From an uncultured Tateyamaria sp. (GTDB taxonomy: Bacteria > Pseudomonadota > Alphaproteobacteria > Rhodobacterales > Rhodobacteraceae): 64,000 nt of DNA. The notes below the pieces were generated by a model. That model worked only from the letters and a program-made list of their open reading frames with translations. It had not been told where the DNA came from and did not search any database. The stretch spans positions 1 to 64,000 of the forward strand of contig CAJQRC010000024.1 of NCBI GenBank assembly GCA_905480645.1, given 5' to 3'. Position numbers and translations under genes: made by a program. This document shows positions 44,248 to 54,507 of the stretch, one piece after another (position 1 is the stretch's first letter; every line of letters starts with the position of its first letter).

Positions 44248-45090
44248 TTACTCTGATTCAATATTCCGAGCCAATGCGCAAAATGATTCAAGCGATACTT
44301 TTTCGGCACGGTCAGTTGGCTTTATTCCAGCGATTTTCAACCTATCTTCGATATCTGGAGAAATCATTTTAAGTGCTGAACGCAACATTTTACGCCTTTG
44401 ATTAAAGGCAGTGGAGACCAAACTATTTAAAACTTGCATATTAGCCTTAAAACGGGGTTCTGGTAGAGCTTCAAAGTGCACTACAGCACTAGAAACTTTT
44501 GGTGGAGGAGTAAAAGCGTCTGGTTGAAGCGACATCACTATCTTTGGATCAGAGCGCCATTGCGCCATTATGGAGAGACGACCATAGGCTTTAGATCCTG
44601 GGGTTGCGACGATCCTTTCAGCAACTTCACGTTGAAACATTAAGGTTAAGGATTTCCAGAAGGGTGGCCAATCTTCTGGTGTCAACCAACGAACTAATAA
44701 TTCAGTTCCCACATTATATGGTAAATTTGCGACAACGCGGATAGGAGCATTTAAATATACAAGTGGGTTGAAGTCTAAGGCATCTCCCCTGACAACCTCC
44801 AAACGTCCTGGATATTTATTTGAGATTTCTTCCAGAGCAGGCAGGCATCTAGCATCTTTTTCGATAGCTAATACTTTTCGTGCACCTTCTGACAATAAAC
44901 CTCTAGTTAACCCTCCAGGTCCAGGACCTATTTCTAAAATATCAACATTTTTAAGTTCACCAGCTTGACGAGCAATCTTTGAAGTCAAATTCAAATCTAG
45001 TAAAAAATTTTGACCCAATGATTTACGTGCTCGCAAATTATGTGTCTCAATTACAATCTTTAATGGTGGTAAATTGTCAATGGTTGTCAT
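44248..45090 (-). CDS. rsmA: 16S rRNA (adenine1518-N6/adenine1519-N6)-dimethyltransferase
   Basis: [51 protein letters not shown]. Confidence 0.95.
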   Translation of the reverse strand: MTTIDNLPPLKIVIETHNLRARKSLGQNFLLDLNLTSKIARQAGELKNVDILEIGPGPGGLTRGLLSEGARKVLAIEKDARCLPALEEISNKYPGRLEVVRGDALDFNPLVYLNAPIRVVANLPYNVGTELLVRWLTPEDWPPFWKSLTLMFQREVAERIVATPGSKAYGRLSIMAQWRSDPKIVMSLQPDAFTPPPKVSSAVVHFEALPEPRFKANMQVLNSLVSTAFNQRRKMLRSALKMISPDIEDRLKIAGIKPTDRAEKVSLESFCALARNIESE

Positions 45091-45122
45091 CTTAACTATC
45101 CTTCAATTTAACTTTGGAAACA

Positions 45123-46085
45123 TTAAGATTGTGCCAGTTTAGCTGCTAGTTTTATCGCTTCTATTATGCTGCTGGGGTTGGCAATATTACGACCGGCTAT
45201 ATCAAAAGCGGTCCCGTGATCAGGCGATGTTCTTATAATAGGGAGGCCAAGAGTTAAGTTTACACCTTTATCGAAATCTAGAGTTTTTATTGGGATCAAG
45301 GCTTGATCGTGGTACATGCAGATTGCGGCATCATATTTCAAGCGTGCTGCCGGATGAAATAATGTATCTGCTGGCCAAGGACCTGTAATATTACTACCAT
45401 TTCTTGATAATTCTTTTACAAGAGAATTGATCCATTTTATTTCCTCATTACCCAAAGCGCCTTCTTCTCCAGCATGTGGATTCAATCCTGCAACAACCAA
45501 ACGCGGGCTTGTAATCTGAAACTTATTGCGTAGCCCATTGATTGTGATTTCAATTGTTTCACGCAACAATTTAGGAGTTAATGCATTAGGAACATCTTTA
45601 ATGCTGATATGGGTGGTGACAGGAACAACACGTAAAGATTGGGATGCCAGCATCATTACCGCTGTTGGCGCTTTTGTAAGGTGCTGTAAATACTCAGTAT
45701 GCCCAGGGAATGCAAATTGAGCGCCGTCAATCAAAACTTTTTTGTTGATGGGCGACGTGCATAATGCGCTTGCACTACCATTTTTTACCAGATTAACACC
45801 AATTTTAATGACATCTATGACACTTTGCGCATTTTCTGTATCAGGTTTACCTAATGTGGAAGCCTTTGGAAATGCGTGATGCAAAACTGGCAAAGCAGAT
45901 ATACACGAACCAACTGCCTCTGTAACTGAAGTAACCTCCACAATAGGTGTATTGGTGGGGAGATGACGTTTGTCACCTATCCATACTATTGGAATACTGT
46001 TTCGAAGAGTTCTCCAAGCCTTTACGGCAATTTCTGGTCCAATTCCTGACGGTTCACCACAAGTAATAACAACAGGTTTCTGCAT
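45123..46085 (-). CDS. pdxA: 4-hydroxythreonine-4-phosphate dehydrogenase
   Basis: ITCGEPSGIGPEIAVKAW, CTSPINKKVLIDGAQFAFPGHTEYL, GLNPHAGEEGALGNEE, MYHDQALIPIKTLDF. Confidence 0.95.
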   Translation of the reverse strand: MQKPVVITCGEPSGIGPEIAVKAWRTLRNSIPIVWIGDKRHLPTNTPIVEVTSVTEAVGSCISALPVLHHAFPKASTLGKPDTENAQSVIDVIKIGVNLVKNGSASALCTSPINKKVLIDGAQFAFPGHTEYLQHLTKAPTAVMMLASQSLRVVPVTTHISIKDVPNALTPKLLRETIEITINGLRNKFQITSPRLVVAGLNPHAGEEGALGNEEIKWINSLVKELSRNGSNITGPWPADTLFHPAARLKYDAAICMYHDQALIPIKTLDFDKGVNLTLGLPIIRTSPDHGTAFDIAGRNIANPSSIIEAIKLAAKLAQS

Positions 46086-47326
46086 CAGTTGAAAATTACG
46101 ATGTCAGCGTCTGCTTGTAGTTCTTCGAGCAAGGTATTGGATAGCGCCGATAGTCGGGTATTTAGCAGTTGGGCAGCGACTGCCTCCCGGGTGGCCTTAT
46201 CGTCCTCACTTTGTGATAATGCGGGTGTGCGTCCACATAACATTAGAAACACAAGCGTTGAACCATTTGATCTAGTCAAGGCGGTGGAAACTTCATTTTT
46301 ATCTAATTTTGAAAGTTCTAAAGCTATATCTCTAGGTATCTTTGATTGAGACAGGTTTTCTCGCTTTAAATTTGCTTGTGGCTCGTTTTGAGCGACACCG
46401 TAGAGATCATCGCAGCGATCAATACTTGCCTTAACCTTTTGTGCTCGCCTTAATGCCTCAGATGAGCGCCCACCTCCAATTAAATATACTGCATAATCGA
46501 TGGAGGAATACCGTATAGCAGGTACGGAGCGCTCACGAATATCCCGGAGTTGAAACAAAGCAATTGCGTCCGGAATGGGAAGTGGATTGGTAATTTCTCC
46601 TGGCGCAAGCGAGAGTAAAATTGGGCGCAACTGTGGAGGCAGGTCAGTTAGGGGGACCCAATCTAGACGTCCACCATCTTCTCGAGATGCAGTAGCAGAG
46701 TAACGAGTGGCATATTCAGAAAACTCCGTTGTGGAATTTGAACTCATTATTTCCTCCGCAATCTCTAAAACTTCGCTGGCTATATCTGGAGAAGTTGGGA
46801 TGATTATTTCGGAGACCAGAACATCTATCCCCGTGTTGGAGCTAACTGACTGGACTGCTCGGTCAACCTGATCATCAGTAATGTCTATGGAGTTGCCATA
46901 CCTTGCCCTTATATAATCACGCCACACCAATGACACAGTAACAAAGTCACGGAATGTTTGACGAGCGACACCGTCGACTTTTAATTGTTTAATGAACTCT
47001 TCCGAAGACAGTTCAGCGCGCGCTGCAAAATCTGTAAGCCCTTGCTGCAACGCTTCCTCTGATAAAAAAATATCAAACTTTTTAGTTATTTGTTGCCGCA
47101 ATCTGTCCTTAATCAGTTCATCCAGCACATCTGAGTTTGAACTGGCAGGAGAGCCTAATAATTGTAGAAATAGTATTCTCTGATCTAATTCAAATTGTGT
47201 AATAATTGATCCATTAACCTGTGCCACCTTTTCGAATGGGCTCTGTGCAAAGACTGAAAAGGGCGCTAAAATCATGCATGCTAGTGCTGATGATTGGATC
47301 AGATGTTTTAAGAATTTTGCGCTCAT
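46085..47326 (-). CDS. surA: peptidylprolyl isomerase SurA-like
   Basis: Signal peptide; VAQVNGSIITQFELDQRILFLQLL; parvulin region DGGRLDWVPLTDLPPQLRPILLSLAPGEITNPLPIPDAIALFQL; next to lptD. Confidence 0.88.
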   Translation of the reverse strand: MSAKFLKHLIQSSALACMILAPFSVFAQSPFEKVAQVNGSIITQFELDQRILFLQLLGSPASSNSDVLDELIKDRLRQQITKKFDIFLSEEALQQGLTDFAARAELSSEEFIKQLKVDGVARQTFRDFVTVSLVWRDYIRARYGNSIDITDDQVDRAVQSVSSNTGIDVLVSEIIIPTSPDIASEVLEIAEEIMSSNSTTEFSEYATRYSATASREDGGRLDWVPLTDLPPQLRPILLSLAPGEITNPLPIPDAIALFQLRDIRERSVPAIRYSSIDYAVYLIGGGRSSEALRRAQKVKASIDRCDDLYGVAQNEPQANLKRENLSQSKIPRDIALELSKLDKNEVSTALTRSNGSTLVFLMLCGRTPALSQSEDDKATREAVAAQLLNTRLSALSNTLLEELQADADIVIFN

Positions 47327-49488
47327 TTTGCCCGCTTTCCACATGACCTTGTTAATGTTTGGGCACCCGTACTAGCCGATAACCCGTTTAGTGACATTGT
47401 TAACCCTAGATTAGTAGAAGGCTCAACCGTTGTTGACGTCGTATATCGTCGGTTTATTGATAACGCTATGTCCACGCATTCGTTAGAATATTTCAAACCT
47501 GCACCGGCCGTAGCTGAGCGGTCCGCTTCAAGGTCATATCGCCAGTCAATATTCAAATTCCAAAAACGATTGAGTTGGTACGATGCACCAACTGTCAGTT
47601 CATTGATAGGTGATAGACGGTCTTCGGCTGGATCTTTATCCAACCAAACATAGCTGCCTCCAAAATTAAAAGTTTTACTGTTCCAATAACCTTTAACTTC
47701 GGACTTTGTGAATTCAAAATCATTATCAAATATTGTTCGGCCAGCAAAATAGATGCTTTTGGACAACTTAAATTGACCTGATAGTAAAATATCAGAGTTG
47801 GTCGACGATAATCCGGAGGATTTCGTAAAATCAGCCTGCGAATTATTACGTAAAATTTGCGCAAGTAAAATATTTGCTGACCATCCATTGTAGGCTTTGT
47901 GTGACCATTGCGCTCCGTATGCCAGTGAGAGACCTCGCTCGCGTCTGTCTGGTGCAGGGAATCGGGATAGTGACAATAAGTTGCCTTCGTCAAAATCTAC
48001 ACTGATGCTTTCTTCGTTTGGTATGGCTAAGCCATCTCCACCGACCCACCCAACTTGAGCTAAAGGTTCGATAATCTGAGTGGCTTCATTAACTATTCGG
48101 GACAACGGATATCGCAGGATAACTGAAGTTGCTGGCACAATATCAGAGTATTTACCTTTATAATTATCATCTTGTTTTATATCAAATGTATCAGCAGCTG
48201 CTCTAACTATTGTTTGTATTTGCAAACCGCCTAATCGGTATGCTTTCAACCATTCTGCCTCAACTGTAAATCGAAGTACGTCTCTACCCTCTGCAACATC
48301 ATTACTGTCATAATCTAAGGATTGCTGTGATCTACGGAAATGGGTGTGCCCCAATGCGGTCAACCGTAGTTCACCGCCAATAGGATTGGGGAAAAACCTT
48401 TTCTGATAAACTGCTTCTATTGCATCATTTGGCAATTCATTATTTTTGTCGCTATCACGCAAAGATTTAAAATTAAGGTAGCTTAGCTCAATGTATTCGT
48501 CTCTTTGGGCCCGACTTAACTGCAATATACTATCAAGTCGGTCGGCATTAGAAAAATCATAATCATATAGATATGTGTCGTCTGATACCCACTCTAAATT
48601 GAAATCCAAAACAAAATCTTTTTTTAGTTTGAATTGGCCCACACCCGACGTGTAGCCTCTCATGTCGCTCTCAAGCACATCATCTGAAAGAGCTCCTTGG
48701 AACTCAATAAATCCTCTATTGAATACATGGCGATAGCGAAATTCTAAAGTTTTGGTTCTTGATGACAAATAAGGCGCGATCGTTAGATCACTTTTTTTAT
48801 TTAGCACTATGAAATATGGAACTTTAATGCCCAGCCCCAAACGCGATGACGTCAGTATAGACGGAATTAGAAAACCGCTTGTTCTTTCTACAGTGGGATC
48901 GGGCAATCGTAAACTTGGCAAATAAACGATGGGTATGCCTAAAACTCGGAATTGGGCTTGGTCAAAATATAGCTGCTTGTTTTCCATGTCATGGATCACG
49001 CGCTTAGCGCGAATTTGCCAAAGAGGGGGGCTTGGATCTTCTTCACAAATTCTGCAAGATGTAACCACTGCTTTATAAAGCTGCGTATAGCGCCCGTCCA
49101 CACGACTCATTTGAACCGACGCTAACTGTAATTGCTCATTTAGGACTAGTCGTGCGCCTTGTAATAATCCATTTTGCATATCTCTGCTAAGCTCGGCCTG
49201 ATTTGCAAGTATCAGCGTGCCTTCTTCATCCTGTATAGTGATAGGTCCTGTGACCATTAACTTTGATGTTTTTTGGTCGTAACTCACTCTTGATGCTGTA
49301 AGTCGTATTTTACCTTGAAAAGCTTCAACATTGCCGCTGGCAACGATAACGCGATCTCTTGTAACGGTTATTTCATCCGCAACAAGAACTGCAGGCAGAT
49401 CGCGGTCACTAGCCGACAGAATAGAAACACTGAACAAGTAGATCAAAATCGATGCCAACGTGCTCAACCGCAAATAATCAACCATCAT
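47323..49488 (-). CDS. lptD: LPS-assembly protein LptD
   Basis: OstA-like N-terminus (VLVADEITVTRDRVIVASGNVEAFQGKIRLTASRVSYDQ), GLPIVYLPSLRLPDPTVERTSGFLIPSI-like block, beta-barrel C-terminus. Confidence 0.92.
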   Translation of the reverse strand: MMVDYLRLSTLASILIYLFSVSILSASDRDLPAVLVADEITVTRDRVIVASGNVEAFQGKIRLTASRVSYDQKTSKLMVTGPITIQDEEGTLILANQAELSRDMQNGLLQGARLVLNEQLQLASVQMSRVDGRYTQLYKAVVTSCRICEEDPSPPLWQIRAKRVIHDMENKQLYFDQAQFRVLGIPIVYLPSLRLPDPTVERTSGFLIPSILTSSRLGLGIKVPYFIVLNKKSDLTIAPYLSSRTKTLEFRYRHVFNRGFIEFQGALSDDVLESDMRGYTSGVGQFKLKKDFVLDFNLEWVSDDTYLYDYDFSNADRLDSILQLSRAQRDEYIELSYLNFKSLRDSDKNNELPNDAIEAVYQKRFFPNPIGGELRLTALGHTHFRRSQQSLDYDSNDVAEGRDVLRFTVEAEWLKAYRLGGLQIQTIVRAAADTFDIKQDDNYKGKYSDIVPATSVILRYPLSRIVNEATQIIEPLAQVGWVGGDGLAIPNEESISVDFDEGNLLSLSRFPAPDRRERGLSLAYGAQWSHKAYNGWSANILLAQILRNNSQADFTKSSGLSSTNSDILLSGQFKLSKSIYFAGRTIFDNDFEFTKSEVKGYWNSKTFNFGGSYVWLDKDPAEDRLSPINELTVGASYQLNRFWNLNIDWRYDLEADRSATAGAGLKYSNECVDIALSINRRYTTSTTVEPSTNLGLTMSLNGLSASTGAQTLTRSCGKRAK

Positions 49489-50575
49489 CGGCTCGCAACA
49501 AAAAACCTATTGCCAAAAGAATTGACGCAATTGGTGGTGTCCATACTGCAAGCAAAACTGGTATTTGCCCACTTTCTCCCAAAACCTGTGCAAAATTTTG
49601 AATGAAATACAAACTAAATCCCATCAATATCGGAAACAATATAGTAAAGCTGGTTTTTCCAAAACTGGTATGTCGAATTGTGAGCGCAGCAGCAACTAAA
49701 ACCAAGCCTACTAGAAATAAAGGTTGTGCAAATTGAGATTGTAACCAAACGTAATGACTTTTGGTGGAAAATCCAGCCTGTTCTAACTGCTGTATATATT
49801 TAGACATTTTCCAGATAGAAACGTTCATGTCTGATCCAAGACTTTCGCGGATGCGATCCAAAGTAAGAGTGGATGGAACTACGTGAACATCATATGTCCT
49901 TGCGTTAGCTTCTGGGTTAAGTCCATTGGCTAGTTGCCAAACTTTTGCATCTCGTAAAACCCATTTACTTTTTATAATTGTAGCGCTTTTCGCTTCTGTT
50001 CGGGTTACTGGAAGACCTGTGGGACCATACTTGACGAATGTCACATCATGAAAAATGGAAGCCTCGTTATTAGAGTACTTTGCCCTAATTACTGTATTCT
50101 CATCCTTACTGCTCTGCCGAAGCCACAATCCTCTTCCTGACACTGAAAGCGCTAAAACATCATCTGATTTGTATAACTCGGTTAGTTGTGAATAACGTTT
50201 AAAAGTCACTAATGCGACAGGTCCGAGAATTGTTACGGCGAATAAACCAATTAAAGATGTGATAATTGCTGGCGCTATTATGGCGCGAAGGGTAGATTGT
50301 CCAGCTGCTCGCGTAACGACAAGTTCTGAAGAGCGTCCTAGCGTCATGTAAAATGCCACTGTCCCCAAAATCATAATTAGAGGTAAAAACTCGATTATCA
50401 TTGTTGGGATGTAAAGTAATGTAAGCCCAAGTTTATGTGAAACTGATACAGAAAGATTTTCAAAACGTCTTGTCTGCTCTATAAAATTAACCATCATCGC
50501 TAAGCCAATGATTACTGTTCCAAGAATGAGAAGACTTACTATAAACCGTTTCGCAAAATAAATATGTAAAATCAT
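49478..50575 (-). CDS. lptG: LPS export ABC transporter permease LptG
   Basis: YjgP/YjgQ family; ILHIYFAKRFIVSLLILGTVIIGLAMMVNFIEQTRRF; SSELVVTRAAGQS; pair with lptF. Confidence 0.9.
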   Translation of the reverse strand: MILHIYFAKRFIVSLLILGTVIIGLAMMVNFIEQTRRFENLSVSVSHKLGLTLLYIPTMIIEFLPLIMILGTVAFYMTLGRSSELVVTRAAGQSTLRAIIAPAIITSLIGLFAVTILGPVALVTFKRYSQLTELYKSDDVLALSVSGRGLWLRQSSKDENTVIRAKYSNNEASIFHDVTFVKYGPTGLPVTRTEAKSATIIKSKWVLRDAKVWQLANGLNPEANARTYDVHVVPSTLTLDRIRESLGSDMNVSIWKMSKYIQQLEQAGFSTKSHYVWLQSQFAQPLFLVGLVLVAAALTIRHTSFGKTSFTILFPILMGFSLYFIQNFAQVLGESGQIPVLLAVWTPPIASILLAIGFLLRADDG

Positions 50576-51708
50576 GCTTTATTCCTACTATGGTATAGTA
50601 ACAGTCTTAAATTTGTTGCTGTCCAAAGAAGGGTTAAAACCAGTAAGAGACCCAGTAAGGAGGGTAGATATAAAATGGGCCAATAATTTGCATTGAGTAG
50701 AACTGGGACGGAAATACCAGACCTCATACCGTCTAAGATCAATAGAAACAAAAAAGCAAAAATAATTTTCGGCCACGCATTTAATTTTGAATGGTTTCCA
50801 AATATTAAAACCGTGAATCCAACCAAGGCTGAAACGACACAAAATAGAGCACGGGCGAAGCGACTATGTAATTCTTCTGCTACGGCTCCAGGTGTCGTAT
50901 TATTATTTTTAGCTATGTCTTTCCAATTATAAAATAAATTTGGACTAGTCATATGTTTGATAGAATAATCATCATTACTATTTTTTTTGATTAAAGCATT
51001 AATATCAAATGAAAAATCTTTGAAACGAGCAGTGGATAAACGTCTGCCAGGTTCTGACAAAATCTGTGCTATGCCATTAATCATAATTAGAGACTTATTA
51101 TCATCGTTTTGTACTAAATAAGCTTCTCTCGCTGTGTAAATTATATACCTTTTTGCATCACGATGGTCAGCTATAAAAATATCTCGCAAAACGCCATCGT
51201 CTCCAATATCTCGCGTGTAAATAGTAACACCCTCCGAAGGATTTAAAAATGTTCCCTGTGTTAGGAACTGCGTCAAGACGTCGTTTGTTATATCAGTTTC
51301 ACGATTGCTTATTTTTTCTGCTGCCATCGGAACAAGGAAGTGGCTCAGAACACTCATAACACCACCTGTTATTAACCCAAAAATTAATATTGGCCTTACA
51401 ATTCTCCAATGCGAAGTTCCCGCAGCCATAATTATTTTTATTTCGCTTTCTTGATTTAACTTGTTTGTCAAATAAGCTGAGGCGGTAAATGCCGCAATTG
51501 GAAGAACAACAGTTATAAGTCGTGGCATTCCTAGAGCCGCAAATTCTAGAAATATGGTTGTAGGTTGACCCTCGCCAATCAAGCTCTCAAAGAGTTGAAC
51601 AGCTCTGTTAATCCAGAAGACTATGATTAGGATCAGCGTAAAAAAAGAAAAAATAATGAGCAGTTGGGATAGAATGTAGCGGTCAAATTTTGACAAGTAG
51701 TACTCCAC
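50572..51708 (-). CDS. lptF: LPS export ABC transporter permease LptF
   Basis: YjgP/YjgQ family; FDRYILSQLLIIFSFFTLILIIVFWINRAVQLF; NQESEIKIIMAAGTSHWRIVRP. Confidence 0.9.
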   Translation of the reverse strand: MEYYLSKFDRYILSQLLIIFSFFTLILIIVFWINRAVQLFESLIGEGQPTTIFLEFAALGMPRLITVVLPIAAFTASAYLTNKLNQESEIKIIMAAGTSHWRIVRPILIFGLITGGVMSVLSHFLVPMAAEKISNRETDITNDVLTQFLTQGTFLNPSEGVTIYTRDIGDDGVLRDIFIADHRDAKRYIIYTAREAYLVQNDDNKSLIMINGIAQILSEPGRRLSTARFKDFSFDINALIKKNSNDDYSIKHMTSPNLFYNWKDIAKNNNTTPGAVAEELHSRFARALFCVVSALVGFTVLIFGNHSKLNAWPKIIFAFLFLLILDGMRSGISVPVLLNANYWPILYLPSLLGLLLVLTLLWTATNLRLLLYHSRNKA

Positions 51709-51864
51709 CTTGTTTATAACCGGAAAACGTCCACATTATAGATATATAAATAAACTATCACAAACTTGCTCTTGGTAAAATCATTTATGACCATTACTTC
51801 ACTGGCCAGCGGAGTGAGGTCGAGTTAACTGAATTGTAAACTAATTAAAATCTTAGAGGCTTCC

Positions 51865-53334
51865 ATGACCTATATCACTCCAATTTCCTTCGCTGCGACG
51901 GACTTAAATACATTTGCGAATACAACAGGTCGTCTGGCCGTGATTGTTTCCCCCGAGGGAAAGCTGGGGGTGTCAGCGCGCAAACTAAATCGCTTAACAA
52001 AAGGCGCTATCCATCGATTTATACAAAGTGATAATTTTAAAAATTTTAAACCCTCAAATATTATTTCGTTGGCGTGGCCGTCTGGTTTAATAGCAAGTTC
52101 TTTAGATATTGTTTGTCTCCCTCGAGACCATTCGGTAGCCCAAGCACGCAACGCAGGCGCAGCACTTGCCAAACTACGTGGTAAGGAATGCATACTACTT
52201 GCGTTAGATGGGGTTCGTCGAGCTGACGAAATTGCCTTTGGGCTAGCTATGAGAGACTACAGGTTTATTGATCATAAAACGGATGCTGTCTTGAACGATG
52301 GCGCAGTGACGGTGATGTGTACAAATCCGAAAATTGTAGAGGCTGCTTACGCTCCATTACTTGCTGTAATCGAAGGTACATTTTTGACACGTGATCTGGT
52401 CAATGAACCTGCCAACGTACTGACAACTAACAATTTTGCCAATCGTTTAGAAGAAATGTCCGCTTTAGGTTTGAAAGTGGAAGTTTTAGATGAAAAAGAA
52501 CTGGAGCAGCTTGGAATGCGCACGTTACTGTGTGTTGGCCAAGGGTCTGAAAGTCCATCTAAAGTTGTAATCATGAAGTGGGATGGAGGCCAAAAAAATA
52601 TTACACCTTTCGCGTTAGTTGGTAAGGGAGTTGTATTTGACACCGGTGGTATCAGCTTGAAACCTGCAGCGGGTATGGAAGATATGACTATGGATATGGG
52701 GGGGGCCGGTGTAGTTGCTGGTGCTATGCGCGCGTTGGCGTTGCGTAAGGCTAAGGCTAACGTAGTAGGTATTGTTGGTCTAGTCGAAAATATGCCATCT
52801 GGAAACGCTACCCGCCCTGGAGATGTGATTAAATCAATGAAGGGTGATACTGTCGAGGTGATCAATACTGATGCCGAAGGTCGTTTAGTTCTATGTGATT
52901 TACTGTGGTATGCTCAAGAACGCTTTAACCCTTCTGGGATTATTGATTTAGCGACGCTTACAGGAGCTATTATTATTGGTTTAGGTCACGAAAAAGCAGG
53001 TGTTTTTTCAAATAATGATAAGTTGTGTAATGCATTTCTTAAGGCGGCCGCAACGGAAGGTGAGGGGGCTTGGCGCATGCCACTTGGTCAATCCTATGAT
53101 GATATGTTAAAATCCAGAATAGCTGATATGAAAAATATTGGTGGCAGGCCCGCAGGATCAGTCACTGCTGCGCAGTTTTTGCAACGTTTTGTTAAACCTG
53201 AAACTCCGTGGATCCATTTGGACATTGCTGGAGTAGCATCAGTTACATGTGAAACTGAGTTAGCGCCAAAGGGTGCAACGGGCTGGGGTGTTATGGCGTT
53301 AAATCGATTAATTTCTGATTTTTGCGAAAATTAA
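51865..53334 (+). CDS. pepA: leucyl aminopeptidase
   Basis: VGKGVVFDTGGISLKPAAGMEDMTMDMGGAGVV, NTDAEGRLVLCDLLWYAQE. Confidence 0.96.
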   Translation: MTYITPISFAATDLNTFANTTGRLAVIVSPEGKLGVSARKLNRLTKGAIHRFIQSDNFKNFKPSNIISLAWPSGLIASSLDIVCLPRDHSVAQARNAGAALAKLRGKECILLALDGVRRADEIAFGLAMRDYRFIDHKTDAVLNDGAVTVMCTNPKIVEAAYAPLLAVIEGTFLTRDLVNEPANVLTTNNFANRLEEMSALGLKVEVLDEKELEQLGMRTLLCVGQGSESPSKVVIMKWDGGQKNITPFALVGKGVVFDTGGISLKPAAGMEDMTMDMGGAGVVAGAMRALALRKAKANVVGIVGLVENMPSGNATRPGDVIKSMKGDTVEVINTDAEGRLVLCDLLWYAQERFNPSGIIDLATLTGAIIIGLGHEKAGVFSNNDKLCNAFLKAAATEGEGAWRMPLGQSYDDMLKSRIADMKNIGGRPAGSVTAAQFLQRFVKPETPWIHLDIAGVASVTCETELAPKGATGWGVMALNRLISDFCEN

Positions 53335-53338
53335 ACTT

Positions 53339-53788
53339 ATGGGTAATGCATATTTTTATCATTTGACGCGTCGACCCATGGAAGAAACTTTGATTATGCT
53401 GTTGTGTAAGGCACAAGACGTTGGATGGCGGGTGGCTATAAGAAGTGAGGATCATAACCTCTTGTCTCGATTGGATGAATATTTATGGAAAATAAATGAT
53501 TTTTTGCCACATGGGCTTGCAGGTGGGCAAAATGATGCCAACCAACCAATTTTGTTAACGTTACATAAGATTTCTAATTATGCTAAATGTTTGATGTCCG
53601 TTGACGGTACTGTAGTGGACCCAGAGGAAGTAAAATATCTAGAACGCGTTTGTATTTTATTTGACGGTGAAGATCCTGACCAACTGAGAATGGCACGCAA
53701 TCAGTGGAGGAGTCTAAAAGACGCTGCAGTACCCTCCCAATATTGGTCCGACCAATCAGGGAGCTGGGAGAAAAGGGCAGAGGCCTAA
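53339..53788 (+). CDS. holC: DNA polymerase III subunit chi
   Basis: FYHLTRRPMEETLIMLLCKAQDVGWRVAIRSEDHNLLSRLDEYLWKINDFLPHG; follows pepA. Confidence 0.9.
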   Translation: MGNAYFYHLTRRPMEETLIMLLCKAQDVGWRVAIRSEDHNLLSRLDEYLWKINDFLPHGLAGGQNDANQPILLTLHKISNYAKCLMSVDGTVVDPEEVKYLERVCILFDGEDPDQLRMARNQWRSLKDAAVPSQYWSDQSGSWEKRAEA

Positions 53789-54366
53789 CGCGATAAAATT
53801 AACTCTCCTTTATATATCTCGATTTTTCCCCACCTTTGTAAGTAATCCATACCCAGCAATGATTTATTCATTTGACCATTATTGACCACAGCTGGTACAT
53901 TTACATCCTCAAAATTGCCTATAGCAACCGTTTTAAGCTTAATTGGAGCGGTACGCACTTCCCCATTAGCAGTGATGGCTCTACCTAGAAAATTTAAAGT
54001 ATCTAGCTTCAAGCCAGCTGCTACCGCATCATCCCGCGTCAAAACCATATCGCTTGCACCAGTGTCGATAATAAAATCAATAGGCGTATCATTCAGATAC
54101 AATGTAATATAATAATGACCGTCCATTTGTCTTGAAACAACGATTTGGTCAGTATCGTTGAAATGGATTTGCTTGGGGGATAATGTTTCTTTAATGGTCC
54201 CCCAAAGGCCAATTACTGCGATAGCTCCAAAAAAAATAAATACCCAAATGGAAGCTGTCTGTAAGGTTTTGGTCAATTTAATTTTTGTTGTTAAAAAAAA
54301 GCTACCACCAAGCACTACGATTAGTGTGCTTAAATAGATTAGATGGAAAATATCATCTGAACTCAT
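53785..54366 (-). CDS. retropepsin-like aspartic protease family protein
   Basis: VNDTPIDFIIDTGASDMVLTRDDA-type DTGAS motif, LLGMDYLQRW; N-terminal TM segments. Confidence 0.88.
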   Translation of the reverse strand: MSSDDIFHLIYLSTLIVVLGGSFFLTTKIKLTKTLQTASIWVFIFFGAIAVIGLWGTIKETLSPKQIHFNDTDQIVVSRQMDGHYYITLYLNDTPIDFIIDTGASDMVLTRDDAVAAGLKLDTLNFLGRAITANGEVRTAPIKLKTVAIGNFEDVNVPAVVNNGQMNKSLLGMDYLQRWGKIEIYKGELILSR

Positions 54367-54407
54367 AAATCTAAAGTAGAATAATGGAACGGGAAAGTTC
54401 ACTATTT

Positions 54408-54451
54408 AAATGGCTATATTGTAAATTTAAAATGGCTATATCGTAAATTAT
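54408..54451. repeat. 22-bp tandem duplication upstream of aspartic protease gene
   Basis: AAATGGCTATATTGTAAATTTA / AAATGGCTATATCGTAAATTAT in tandem. Confidence 0.8.
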
Positions 54452-54507
54452 TAAAGAACTTTTGATCCTCATCACAACATTTAAGTAAACCTATATCGAA
54501 GTTAGTA

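Noticed and set aside
44248-51708. Tightly overlapping rsmA-pdxA-surA-lptD-lptG-lptF order as a novel operon
   Set aside because: Known conserved gene neighbourhood for LPS transport/envelope genes in proteobacteria; ordinary.
52347-52865. 172-aa minus-strand ORF inside pepA
   Set aside because: Antisense shadow of pepA coding sequence.
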